NCBI RefSeq assembly: GCF_014596475.1
Contig: NZ_MECJ01000028.1
Coordinates: 186,001-250,000 of the forward strand
Source of the DNA: Streptomyces sp. CBMA152
Lineage (GTDB): Bacteria > Actinomycetota > Actinomycetes > Streptomycetales > Streptomycetaceae
Direction of reading: 5' to 3'
DNA: 64,000 nucleotides
The notes under the pieces were generated by a model that did not search any database, was not told the DNA's origin, and worked only from the letters and a program-made list of their open reading frames with translations. The translations under genes and the position numbers were made by a program. Below, piece after piece: positions 42,912 through 50,170 of the stretch (positions are counted from its first letter, which is position 1; each line of letters begins with the position of its first letter).

Positions 42912-43706
42912 TCAGAAGGACCGAAGCGGCTTCCTGGCCTCGATGAGAAACCGTGTCGTGTGCGCGACGAAGGGGCCTTCGGTACGGATCTGCTCGTCCA
43001 GGGCCTTGAGCCGGTCCCGGTGCTCCTCGACGGTGAAGCCCGGCACCATCCAGATGACCTTGCGCAGGAAGTAGACGACCGCGCCGATGTCGTGGAACTC
43101 GGTGCGCAGCTTCTCCAGCCGCAGATCGGCGACCTGGAGCCCGGCCGCCTCGGCCTCGGTACGGGCCCGGCCCGGGTCGCGCCGATTGCGTACGTCGGCG
43201 GACTGCGGCCCGAGGAAGTACTCCACGAGCTCGAACACACTGGCCGGGCCGACCTGTTGGGAGAAGAAGGTGCCGCCGGGAGTGAGCACCCGGGCGATCT
43301 CCGGCCACCACGTCTTCACCGGGTGACGGCTGGTCACCAAGTCGAACGCGCCGTCCCCGAACGGCAGCGGCGGCTCGTCGGCGTCGGCCACCACCGCGAC
43401 GCCGCGCGGGTGCAGCAGGGCGGTCGCGCGGGCGACGTTCGGCGGCCACCCCTCGGTCGCTACGGCGAGCGGCGGGAGCTGCGGCGCGGCGGCCAGGACC
43501 TCGCCGCCGCCGGTCTGCACGTCCAGGGCGGCGGTCGCCCGGGCCCAGCGCGCGGCCATGGCCTGGGCGTACCCCCAGGACGGCCGCTCCTCGGTCGCCC
43601 GGCCGTCCAGCCACGAGAAGTCCCAGCCGTCCACGGGGGCGGCCTCAGCCTCGGCGATCAGCTCTTCGAAGGTGCGGTTGTTGTGGTTCCGGATGGTATG
43701 CGCCAT
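42912..43706 (-). CDS. Class I SAM-dependent methyltransferase
   Basis: A 264-residue protein. The SAM-binding core is somewhat degenerate: ALDVQTGGGEVLAAAP is the glycine loop, VAVVADADEPPLPFGDGAFDLVTSRH covers the second acidic residue and the DxFD motif, and IARVLTPGGTFFSQQVGP is the post-loop strand, as in the UbiE/Methyltransf_11 group. The C-terminal half is helical. The substrate is unknown. The closest style is small-molecule methyltransferases of primary metabolism in Streptomyces. Its stop is 21 bases from the DUF2079 gene start. Confidence 0.86.
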   Translation of the reverse strand: MAHTIRNHNNRTFEELIAEAEAAPVDGWDFSWLDGRATEERPSWGYAQAMAARWARATAALDVQTGGGEVLAAAPQLPPLAVATEGWPPNVARATALLHPRGVAVVADADEPPLPFGDGAFDLVTSRHPVKTWWPEIARVLTPGGTFFSQQVGPASVFELVEYFLGPQSADVRNRRDPGRARTEAEAAGLQVADLRLEKLRTEFHDIGAVVYFLRKVIWMVPGFTVEEHRDRLKALDEQIRTEGPFVAHTTRFLIEARKPLRSF

Positions 43707-43739
43707 AGCGCGGACCCTACGCGCCTTGTGGGGCGAGGG

Positions 43740-43850
43740 GGCCGAACGGGGATGGCGTGCTTGCTACGTGCCCTGTGCGGCGAGACCGCCGAGGAGGCCG
43801 AACCGGGGTGGGGTGCTCGTTACGTGCCCTGTGCGGCCAGACCGCCGAGG
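43740..43850. repeat. Imperfect 56-base direct duplication at the end of the prepilin peptidase gene
   Basis: Two units of about 56 bases (43740-43794 and 43796-43850) share GGCCGAAC...GGGG, then TACGTGCCCTGTGCGG and AGACCGCCGAGGA. The second unit includes the last codons of the prepilin peptidase gene; the first lies in the spacer to the methyltransferase gene. Confidence 0.75.
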
Positions 43851-44527
43851 AGCAGGCCGAGGAACGCGCCGCCGAGCATGAAGGGGCCGAACGGGATCGC
43901 GGCTTTACGGCTTGCCCGGCGGGCGACGACGAGTGCGAGGCCGTAGCCGCCGCCCAGCAGGAAACCGGCGAAGGCGCCGGTGAAGAGGGTGGCCCAGCCG
44001 TACCACCCGAGCACCAGGCCCAGGCTGACGGCGAGCTTCACATCGCCGAAGCCGAGGCCGCGGGGGTTGATGAGGAACAGGGTGAAATACGCGCCCCCGA
44101 GCGCGAGTCCGCCCAGCAGCGCGTGCCGCCAGGACCCGGCGTGATCCGGTACGAGCGCGGCGGCCCCGAGGAGGACGGCGGCGGCCGCGGCGAGCGGGAC
44201 GGTGAGAACGTCCGGCAGCCGTTTGACGCGCGCGTCGACGACGCCGAGAAGTACGGCCGGGGGGACGAGCAGCAGCCAGACGGCGAGTTCGGGGTGGGGG
44301 CCGGTGGTGGCGGCGAGGGCGGCGCAGGTGGTGGCGGCGACGGTGGCGGCCGCGCTCGTGGTGCGGCACGGCGGCCCGCCGAGCCACCCCGTGAGTCGGT
44401 GCCCGGCGGGACATTCGGTGCGCCACAGCTCGTCCGGCTCCACGGCGAGCCGGTACGCGGCACGCGGCAGAAGCCGACCGAGGGTCAGTCCGTAGCCGGC
44501 GGCGAGGAGAACGAGCAGGACACGCAC
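43820..44527 (-). CDS. Type IV prepilin peptidase (A24 family, TadV/CpaA-like)
   Basis: Integral membrane aspartic peptidase that cleaves the leader of Flp-type pilins. The 235-residue protein has about seven hydrophobic segments. The catalytic aspartates lie in LLGVVDARVKRLPDVL and in the GxGDVKL motif (GLGFGDVKLAVSLG). An N-terminal cytoplasmic methylase domain like that of PilD is missing, as in the short CpaA/TadV type. I chose the GTG at 44527 because GGGGGAG lies nine bases upstream; that ribosome-binding site is partly formed by the repeat element next to it. It is separated by about 3.2 kb from the Tad locus it should serve. Confidence 0.9.
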   Translation of the reverse strand: MRVLLVLLAAGYGLTLGRLLPRAAYRLAVEPDELWRTECPAGHRLTGWLGGPPCRTTSAAATVAATTCAALAATTGPHPELAVWLLLVPPAVLLGVVDARVKRLPDVLTVPLAAAAAVLLGAAALVPDHAGSWRHALLGGLALGGAYFTLFLINPRGLGFGDVKLAVSLGLVLGWYGWATLFTGAFAGFLLGGGYGLALVVARRASRKAAIPFGPFMLGGAFLGLLLGGLAAQGT

Positions 44528-44537
44528 GCCGGTGAGC

Positions 44538-44760
44538 TCCCCCACCCCGCCCCTTCCCTAAACCCTCCGGGGGTGGGTGGGGGCGAAGGTGCGTTTCCCG
44601 GGGGGGGCTCCGCCCCCCGGACCCCCTTGCGGGGCCTGCGGCCCCTGCACCCCGCTTCGGGGCTCCGCCCCGGACCCCGGCTGGGGGGGGTGGGGTGGGT
44701 GGCAGGACTCCGCCCCGGAGCGCGTGCGTGGGTGAGGGGCGGCTCGCCCCCACCCACGCG
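44538..44760. repeat. Interspersed palindromic repeat, copy 5 (left part only)
   Basis: It begins with the standard left end (CCACCCCGCCCCTTCCCTAA) and contains several GGGGCTCCGCCCC-type palindromes, but lacks the central 21-bp inverted repeat and the right end. It fills the space between the prepilin peptidase start and the FG-GAP gene remnant. Confidence 0.8.
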
Positions 44761-44770
44761 GCTCGGCCGT

Positions 44771-45123
44771 TCAGCTGAGGTTCTGGAAGTTCCGCCAGCC
44801 GCCGAGGCCGACTTCGGTGCCGCCGCCTTGGATGTCGGAGTAGAAGTAGAGCTTGCCGTCACCGCCGGTGGACCACAGGTCCGGCCTCCCGTCGCCGTTG
44901 GCGTCCGGAACGGCGGTGAACAGCGGGCGGTAGGCGGGCGTCCAGCTCGTCCCGATCACCGTGGCCGCCGGGCCGTAGCCGAGCCCTTCGCCGTTGGGGC
45001 CGGTGCCCGCGTACTGCCGTAGTTCTCCTGTGGTCTTGTTACGGGCGATCAGGTCCACGCGTCCGTCTCCGGTGCGGTCCCCGGGGGCGGCAAGGTCGTA
45101 GTCAGACCAACCGCCGTCGCAGG
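44771..45123 (-). pseudogene. FG-GAP/VCBS repeat protein, C-terminal remnant
   Basis: About 115 codons encode two FG-GAP/VCBS repeats: DLAAPGDRTGDGRVDLIARN, then LFTAVPDANGDGRPDLWSTGGDGKLYFY, each with the calcium-binding DxxGDGRxDL loop. The end GGWRNFQNLS is a typical C-terminus of secreted Streptomyces FG-GAP proteins. No signal peptide or N-terminal repeats exist upstream. The homology stops at about 45123, where unrelated lower-GC sequence begins, although the frame stays open to about 45328. The gene was cut by an insertion or deletion. Confidence 0.75.
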
Positions 45124-45125
45124 CA

Positions 45126-45254
45126 TGTACAACTTCTTCGCTCGCCGAGGATTCGAGCGGACACTGGAGAAGGGATCCCCGCCACTGCTCCACGGGGTTG
45201 GGATGGCTCAGTGGCCGCGCACCATCGGCGACTGGATCAAGAATCTGCGTTGAT
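45126..45254 (+). CDS. Short frame at the island edge, possible gene fragment
   Basis: A 42-codon frame (MYNFFARRGFERTLEKGSPP...TIGDWIKNLR) on the plus strand, starting exactly where the FG-GAP homology stops. It has coding-like composition but no start signal, and reads like the C-terminal end of a larger protein I do not recognise. It is probably a remnant left by the rearrangement. Confidence 0.3.
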
Positions 45255-45288
45255 CCCGCGAGATCGGTTTTGAGCGCTGAAGCTGCAT

Positions 45289-45325
45289 GGGGGTGCGTCC
45301 GACACCAGGAGCCGGACGCACCCCC
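45289..45325. terminator. Hairpin before the island genes
   Basis: 13-bp stem GGGGGTGCGTCCG (45289-45301) with 45313-45325, 11-base loop. It separates the fragment at 45126 from the small membrane-protein gene. Confidence 0.65.
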
Positions 45326-45363
45326 CAAGCGTCGCGATCATGATCCATCGGAAGGAATTCACA

Positions 45364-45678
45364 ATGAAGGTACAAAAGAGTAAACGCCTGACGCAAGATC
45401 ACATTTACGTCAACTATCTAGACAAGCGAGGGGTCCGAGATTCAACGATCGGGTTCCCGCAGATATTTCGCGACGCTCTCGGCGGCATGCTGGTGTCGGT
45501 TACCACTGGCGCACTCCTGGGATTCTTGGTGGGCCCCCTTTGGGGATTACTCGTTTTCGCAGTCCTGTGCCTGTCGCTCGCCTTGGTATTCATTATTTGC
45601 CTGACTGTCGGCCACAGGGCGAGGTGTGCGGCCCTTCTCGCCGTTCGCTGGCCTTTCCAGTTCGCGGAATTCCTCTAG
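45364..45678 (+). CDS. Small two-helix membrane protein, unknown
   Basis: A 104-residue protein. A charged N-terminus of about 45 residues (KVQKSKRLTQDHIYVNYLDK) is followed by two closely spaced hydrophobic helices (LVSVTTGALLGFLVGPLWGLL and VFAVLCLSLALVFIICLTV) and a short amphipathic tail. The ATG has a GGAAGGA site seven bases upstream. Codon use is less GC-biased than in neighbours and includes a TTA codon at 45547-45549. The next gene starts 22 bases downstream, suggesting an operon. I do not recognise a family. Confidence 0.6.
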   Translation: MKVQKSKRLTQDHIYVNYLDKRGVRDSTIGFPQIFRDALGGMLVSVTTGALLGFLVGPLWGLLVFAVLCLSLALVFIICLTVGHRARCAALLAVRWPFQFAEFL

Positions 45679-45700
45679 GGGATAAGCAGGTATCTTTCGA

Positions 45701-46105
45701 GTGTCAACAATTTTGGAACTTGCCATGCTGGCTCTGGTCTCGACTGCATCCGGCACTGCCGCCAGAGCAGCGGTTCGACGTAGGGCGAATTCGCGTTGCC
45801 GGGCGTTCGATGCGGGGAAGCGGGTAGCGGTGCCCTGTCGTGTTACATGGAGAGAGTTGGCCGGGAGCGATCTCTCGATGCCCGGGAAGTTTGTCTCGAC
45901 CGATGGGCGGGTTTGGTTCGAGCGGACATTCCGCAAACCAGTGCAGGTCCCGCCGGCTGCGTACTTAGGTGCCGAAAAAAATTGGCGAGGCGGAAAGGAG
46001 GTTCTCAAGTACAGGTCAAATTTGAGTGGGGATGTCAGGATCTTGGTCAGTTCCGGGGGCGCTGAAATTGTCCGCTCTATTCTGAAGTCCACTTGGGGTA
46101 ATTGA
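45701..46105 (+). CDS. Small membrane-anchored protein, unknown
   Basis: A 134-residue protein starting with GTG. One N-terminal hydrophobic segment (ILELAMLALVSTASGTAARAAV) is followed by an Arg-rich stretch and a beta-rich soluble part (KRVAVPCRVTWREL, GRVWFERTFRKPVQVP, DVRILVSSGGAEIV). The overall plan recalls DUF2550 proteins, but the match is too weak to name. Codon use is AT-richer than usual and includes a TTA codon. It lies 22 bases behind the previous small gene and is followed by a hairpin at 46115-46140. Confidence 0.6.
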   Translation: MSTILELAMLALVSTASGTAARAAVRRRANSRCRAFDAGKRVAVPCRVTWRELAGSDLSMPGKFVSTDGRVWFERTFRKPVQVPPAAYLGAEKNWRGGKEVLKYRSNLSGDVRILVSSGGAEIVRSILKSTWGN

Positions 46106-46114
46106 GCGGCATCC

Positions 46115-46140
46115 GCTCCGACCAAGTCACGGGTCGGAGC
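46115..46140. terminator. Terminator after the small membrane-protein pair
   Basis: 9-bp stem GCTCCGACC (46115-46123) with GGTCGGAGC (46132-46140) and an 8-base loop. Confidence 0.6.
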
Positions 46141-46207
46141 TTGGGCGACCGGGGTGCGCACGCTGCTCGTGCGGGTGCATCAATAGCCGGCTCTCCGTGG
46201 ACGGGAT

Positions 46208-46276
46208 TTAGGCGATCAGCGCAAAGAGCCCGATGCCCTTAATCGCCTTCACCGAGACCTTCGGCGTCGGCACCAT
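46208..46276 (-). CDS. Possible 22-residue peptide gene
   Basis: Minus-strand frame MVPTPKVSVKAIKGIGLFAL followed by IA and TAA. The ATG has GGAAG six bases upstream. The peptide is basic at the start and hydrophobic at the end, like small membrane-active peptides. It lies opposite and upstream of the helix-turn-helix gene in the island. Only the ribosome-binding site and composition support it. Confidence 0.3.
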   Translation of the reverse strand: MVPTPKVSVKAIKGIGLFALIA

Positions 46277-46319
46277 GTGTCTCTTCCGGGCAATATTCTG
46301 AATACGAACAGGAGTCAGA

Positions 46320-46607
46320 GTGGTTGAGCGGTCGTATCCACACGTTATGAAGTACTGGAGAAATGCCCCTGTATCCTGCCCGGATGACGAGTGGGTTTCT
46401 CAACCTGAAGCGGCCAAGATACTGGGGGTATCGTTAGTGCGGTTGGGGTTTCGCGTTATGTGCGAACACTTGGTTCCTGCCCATAACAGCAGTGGTAGAG
46501 CAGGAGTTACGCGCTTGAGCGTCCAGAAGGACCTGGAATGGCTCGCAGCGGCCTCCCGGCGTGCGAGGGCATTCCGGCTGCTTAAGAATCTGGTGCGCTT
46601 ACTCTGA
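46320..46607 (+). CDS. Small helix-turn-helix protein (excisionase-like)
   Basis: A 95-residue basic protein. The middle part WVSQPEAAKILGVSLVRLGF is a MerR/excisionase-type helix-turn-helix, followed by a wing-like HLVPAHNSSGRAGVTRLSV and a helical C-terminus (DLEWLAAASRRARAFRLLKNL). The GTG start has AGGAG five bases upstream. The gene has two TTA codons, including one four codons from the end. It may be a recombination directionality factor or small regulator of a lost mobile element; no integrase or attachment repeat is visible nearby. Confidence 0.6.
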   Translation: MVERSYPHVMKYWRNAPVSCPDDEWVSQPEAAKILGVSLVRLGFRVMCEHLVPAHNSSGRAGVTRLSVQKDLEWLAAASRRARAFRLLKNLVRLL

Positions 46608-46728
46608 GGGTGGTAGGCGGCGTCAGTCCGCTGTGACGGCGGGAGTTGACGGGAGAGGCCACCGGCCCAGTGCGACCTCGCAGCCGATCATGGGGGCTGG
46701 CGCGAAACCCCACCGATAGCCTATGCCC

Positions 46729-47079
46729 ATGGCTCGATGGGTGGACGGGGAAGGGGAGTTGGACGTCGATGGCGGTCGCCTCGGCGTGCCGCTCCAGGTG
46801 GCCGGGTCCTATCGCGCCCGCACCCGCGGCCTCCTAGGCCGCACCGGCATCGACGGGGCCATCCTCCTCACCCCCGCCACCTCCGTACACACCTTCCGTA
46901 TGCGATTCGCCATCGACGTCGCCTACCTCGACCGCACGCTCCGCGTGATCGCGCTGCACACCGTCCCCCCGAACCGCCTCACCGCCCCCCGCCTCCGCGC
47001 CCGCCACATCCTGGAGGCGGAAGCCGGCGCGATGGCGGAATGGGGCATACGGCCCGGGGTGCAGCTCCGGGTGCGGTGA
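46729..47079 (+). CDS. DUF192 family protein
   Basis: A 116-residue compact beta-rich protein. It carries the DUF192 pattern SYRARTRGLLGRTGIDGAIL, SVHTFRMRFAIDVAYLDRTLRV and the C-terminal ILEAEAGAMAEWGIRPG. Function is unknown; in Streptomyces DUF192 genes often lie close to Tad pilus genes, as here. The start is either this ATG or one two codons upstream (46723). A TAGCCT -10-like hexamer directly upstream suggests a leaderless transcript. Confidence 0.85.
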   Translation: MARWVDGEGELDVDGGRLGVPLQVAGSYRARTRGLLGRTGIDGAILLTPATSVHTFRMRFAIDVAYLDRTLRVIALHTVPPNRLTAPRLRARHILEAEAGAMAEWGIRPGVQLRVR

Positions 47080-47198
47080 CGCGCAGCCTTGCGGGGCCAA
47101 CACGCGCCTGCCTACGATCACCGCACGGCATCGCGCGTTGGTCACCGGCCGGGTGAGCGTGGAGGTGCCCGTGAGATGCCCGTTGGAGGCATTCCACC

Positions 47199-47603
47199 GT
47201 GTCAGTCGAGTTGAATCACACCATCATCCATTCCCGGGACAACCGGGCCTCCGCCGAGTTCCTGGCGGACATCCTGGGGCTGCGGGTCGGCGACGAGTGG
47301 GGACCGTTCGTCCCCGTCGAGACGGCCAACGGCGTCACCCTGGACTTCGCCACCGGCGACCCGGACAAGATCGTGCCGCAGCACTACGCGTTCCTCATCT
47401 CCGAGGACGAGTTCGACGTCGGCTTCGAGAAGATCAAGCAGGCGGGCGTGCGGTACTTCGCGGACCCGTACATGAAGCGCCCGAACGAGATCAACCACAA
47501 CGACGGCGGCCGGGGCGTCTACTTCCTCGACCCGTCCGGCCACGCCATGGAGCTGATCACCGTCCCGTACGGTGGCGGCGGCCGTGAGGTCAACAAGCCC
47601 TAG
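47199..47603 (+). CDS. VOC-superfamily (glyoxalase-like) protein
   Basis: A 134-residue single-domain protein of the vicinal oxygen chelate fold: LNHTIIHSRDNRASAEFLADILGL at the N-terminus and GRGVYFLDPSGHAMELITVPYG at the C-terminus. The paired beta-alpha-beta-beta-beta units and the metal-ligand His/Glu positions (NHT, MELITV) are visible. Relatives include dioxygenases, fosfomycin-resistance enzymes and glyoxalases; which applies is not clear. The GTG start is used. It converges with the Tad locus, separated by a hairpin at 47620-47652. Confidence 0.85.
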   Translation: MSVELNHTIIHSRDNRASAEFLADILGLRVGDEWGPFVPVETANGVTLDFATGDPDKIVPQHYAFLISEDEFDVGFEKIKQAGVRYFADPYMKRPNEINHNDGGRGVYFLDPSGHAMELITVPYGGGGREVNKP

Positions 47604-47619
47604 GGTCGGGCCATTACGC

Positions 47620-47652
47620 GGCGCGTGCGCTTTTTTCCAAGCCACGCGCCGT
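47620..47652. terminator. Terminator between VOC gene and Tad locus
   Basis: 9-bp stem CGGCGCGTG (47620-47628) with CACGCGCCG (47644-47652); the loop carries a run of six T. Confidence 0.65.
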
Positions 47653-47781
47653 CCGCCCCCGGCAGTCTGTGTGGTGCGCGGGAGCGTCACCTCTACGGAC
47701 GTTGACGGGGGGCCCGCGCGCATACGGGACCCGGCCGACCGCACCTCCACCCGGCCGGCCGGGCCCACCCTCTCCACCGCG

Positions 47782-48438
47782 CTACGGGGTCGCCCCGCGC
47801 GGGAACGAGACCTCCACGCGGCGGTTCTTGCGGCGGCCGTCCTCCGAGGAGTTGTCGGCGATGGGGTAGTCCTCCGCATAACCCCGGATGTCGAAGGTCA
47901 CCGATCCGCCGCCCACCGCCTGCGAGAGCGCGCCCTGGACCGCGTCCGCGCGCTGCTTGGACAGCACCACGCCGTGTTCGTGCGTACCGAGGTTGTCGGT
48001 GAAGCCGAACACCCGGACGTTCGTGGCCTTCTGCTTCTTGACCTCGTCCGCGATCGCCTGGATACGGCCGGTCGCCTCGGGCGACAGCTCCGCGCTGTCC
48101 TTGCCGAAGAGGACTTCGGCCTGGAGCGCGAACGAGATGTCGGCGTTGGTGTCGGAACGGCGTTCCTCGCCGCCCATGTCCTCCACCACCGACTTGATGT
48201 CGATGACCCTCGGCGCGGCGAGCGTGGCCCCGTCGGAGAGCTTGAGCCCGGGCGCGTTCGCGTCGACCCGTACGGGCGGGGACGCGGAGGGTACGGCGGT
48301 GGGGTTCGGGTCGTCGGCGACGGCCGGGACCGTCCCCGCGAACAGCAGCGCCCCGACGGCGACCGCCGCCATCGTCGCCGCGCCGAGCCGACTGGTGCGT
48401 GGCGCGCCCGCGTACGCCTGGCTTCTCAGTTCGCGCAT
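47782..48438 (-). CDS. OmpA-domain secreted protein of the Tad locus
   Basis: A 218-residue exported protein with a signal peptide ending near residue 41 (GTVPAVADD). The C-terminal OmpA/MotB peptidoglycan-binding domain (about 105-215) has the conserved VLFGKDSAELSPEATGRIQAIADEV, VRVFGFTDNLG and LSKQRADAVQGAL segments, ending in RRKNRRVEVSF. It should anchor the pilus apparatus to the wall. Its start is eight bases after the stop of the lipoprotein gene, so it is the last gene of the Tad operon. Confidence 0.9.
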   Translation of the reverse strand: MRELRSQAYAGAPRTSRLGAATMAAVAVGALLFAGTVPAVADDPNPTAVPSASPPVRVDANAPGLKLSDGATLAAPRVIDIKSVVEDMGGEERRSDTNADISFALQAEVLFGKDSAELSPEATGRIQAIADEVKKQKATNVRVFGFTDNLGTHEHGVVLSKQRADAVQGALSQAVGGGSVTFDIRGYAEDYPIADNSSEDGRRKNRRVEVSFPRGATP

Positions 48439-48446
48439 CGCGTGCC

Positions 48447-49037
48447 TCAGCCGGAGATCTTGATGGTGGCGGTGGGCATGGTGGGGAGCTGGAAGTCGAC
48501 GTCGGTGACGTTGGCGGGGGGTGCGGGGAACTGGGCGTAGAAGGGGATTTTCTGACCGGCGGTCAGGCCGGTCGGGAAGCGGGTGCACAGGCAGCGGCCG
48601 TCGGTGTCGCGCAGGATCAAGTAACGCTTCTTGCCCGTCTTGTCCACCAGGGACGCGCCCGCCATCGACGCCCCGTTGTCCCTCAACTCCTGCTCGCTGC
48701 CCTGCCAGCCGGGGGCCGTGAAGCCCTGCGACGAGTTGTTCGCCACCACACCCTCGACGGTGACGAACCCACCCGTGTCGCGCTTCGCGCTGTTGACCAC
48801 GATCTCGATGCCGTCGCCGCCCGTGACGGTCGCCAGCACCTCGTTGTTCTGTGTGGAGGGCGCGTTGCTCTGGGACTGGGACTTCCCGCCGGACGCGGCG
48901 GCCGGGGTGGACGTCTTGTCGTCCGGCTTCTTGCCGCCGCCGTCCCCGCCGCAGGCGGTCAAGGTGAGAGCCAGGGCGGCAGCGGCCGTCGCGGCGGCCA
49001 CACCTCTCACCCACGCTCTGTTCTTGGCCCTATCCAT
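48447..49037 (-). CDS. Tad-locus lipoprotein
   Basis: A 196-residue exported lipoprotein. The signal peptide ends in the lipobox LTLTAC (modified Cys29), followed by a Gly/Lys/Ser/Gln-rich linker. The soluble domain from about residue 65 (ATVTGGDGIEIVVNSAKRD, GFTAPGWQGSEQEL) resembles beta-sandwich lipoproteins found beside OmpA-domain genes in Streptomyces Tad loci. Function is unknown; I infer a structural role at the membrane-wall interface. It is coupled to the OmpA-domain gene downstream. Confidence 0.85.
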   Translation of the reverse strand: MDRAKNRAWVRGVAAATAAAALALTLTACGGDGGGKKPDDKTSTPAAASGGKSQSQSNAPSTQNNEVLATVTGGDGIEIVVNSAKRDTGGFVTVEGVVANNSSQGFTAPGWQGSEQELRDNGASMAGASLVDKTGKKRYLILRDTDGRCLCTRFPTGLTAGQKIPFYAQFPAPPANVTDVDFQLPTMPTATIKISG

Positions 49038-49064
49038 CAGTCAGTCCCTCGCTTCTTCCTACGC

Positions 49065-49778
49065 TTACTTGTCGGCCAACTGGACGGAGAACAGGTCGGA
49101 CGCCTTGGGCAGCAGGTCGAGGTGTGCCGGGTCGACGTCGAAGTCCCGCTTGTCGCAGACCAGTCGGTACGCCTTCGGGTCGCCCCCGGGTCCGCCCGGC
49201 CCGGGCGACTCGCTGGGAGTCACTGTCGGCTTCGGCTGGGGCGACTGCCCCGGCTGGCCCTCCTGGAGATGACAGCGCGGTACGACCACGGCGGTCGCCT
49301 TCGCGGCGCCCTTGTGGTCGCTCGTGGCGGCGATGACCGAGTGACCGGCCGTCTTGTTGGTCCGCACCGCGACCCGGTAGGTGGGATCGGGCGCGAAGTC
49401 GAGGGCGCAGCCGCCCGGTTCGACCGTGGCGTCGTTGCGCCCCGCGAGGTCGTTCGCCGCCGCGCAGGAGTCGTGCGGGAGCAGCCCGCCCCGGTCGCCG
49501 TCGAGCAGCTTCTGCCAGCGGTCGAGGTCGAAGGCGTCGAGCATCCCGTTCCGGAGCTGGTCACGGAAGTCCTGCGCGGCCGCCAGGGCCGCGGCGTCCG
49601 CAGCCGTCTGGGCCTCGTTGCGCTTCACCGCGGCCTGGCCCACCGCGAAGTACGCGAACGCGAGAAAGAGCAGGCCCGCCACCGCCGTGATGTAGAGGGG
49701 GAAGGCCTGCCCGCGGTCGCCTCGGAGACGACGGGACGTACGAGAGGGGCGAGATGTACGGGACGTACGCGCGGTCAG
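49065..49778 (-). CDS. TadG-like pilus assembly protein, probable CTG start
   Basis: About 237 residues. A short Arg/Ser/Thr-rich N-terminus precedes GDRGQAFPLYITAV, the pseudopilin-like hydrophobic helix of the TadE/TadG group (with the Tad-type QAF in place of GxxxxE). An Ala-rich region with the conserved RNEAQTAADAAALAAAQDFRD follows. The rest is an extracytoplasmic domain of unknown fold. Between the pilin stop and the helix there is no ATG, GTG or TTG in frame. The only candidate is a CTG at 49778 overlapping the pilin TGA (CTGA), suggesting translational coupling with the pilin. Confidence 0.82.
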   Translation of the reverse strand: MTARTSRTSRPSRTSRRLRGDRGQAFPLYITAVAGLLFLAFAYFAVGQAAVKRNEAQTAADAAALAAAQDFRDQLRNGMLDAFDLDRWQKLLDGDRGGLLPHDSCAAANDLAGRNDATVEPGGCALDFAPDPTYRVAVRTNKTAGHSVIAATSDHKGAAKATAVVVPRCHLQEGQPGQSPQPKPTVTPSESPGPGGPGGDPKAYRLVCDKRDFDVDPAHLDLLPKASDLFSVQLADK

Positions 49779-50005
49779 GGGTTGATCTTGTTGATCGCGG
49801 CGGTGATCTTCTGCGCGATGGCCGTGCCGAAATTCGTCTGCGTAAGCACCAGAATGATCGCCACCACCACGATGATGATCCCCATGTACTCCACCGCGCC
49901 CTGCCCCCGGTCCCCCCGGCGCCGCAGGGCCTCGGTCGTGGTGTCGAGCCAGCTGTGAACCCGGGTCCTGGCGGCGGTCGCGGGCTTGAGGAGTTTGTCG
50001 TTCAT
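49775..50005 (-). CDS. Flp-family pilin
   Basis: A 76-residue pilin precursor, the main subunit of Tad pili. The basic leader of about 35 residues ends in GDRGQGAVEYMGIII, where G is the expected prepilin-peptidase cleavage residue and the conserved Glu-Tyr pair follows at +5/+6. The hydrophobic helix (MGIIIVVVAIILVLTQTNFG) and short C-terminus (AIAQKITAAINKINP) are typical of Flp. The ATG at 50005 follows GAGGGG. Processing would be by the peptidase at 43820. It is the first of the small structural genes behind the response regulator. Confidence 0.9.
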   Translation of the reverse strand: MNDKLLKPATAARTRVHSWLDTTTEALRRRGDRGQGAVEYMGIIIVVVAIILVLTQTNFGTAIAQKITAAINKINP

Positions 50006-50170
50006 GGCGGGGGTCCCCTCCGGGTTCGACGGCGGTGCCGCATTCGACAGCGGCACCGTACCGGGGGGTTCCGGTGGGGGCACAGGGTCCCTGGGCCCAA
50101 TTCCGAGCCCTGCGGGCCAGTTGGGGCAGCCTCCGGGCCCGGGCCACCAGCCGCCGCGGCGGCGACAGCC

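Noticed and set aside
46100..46730. Attachment site of an integrative element next to the helix-turn-helix gene
   Set aside because: No tRNA gene, integrase or pair of direct repeats could be seen around the island.
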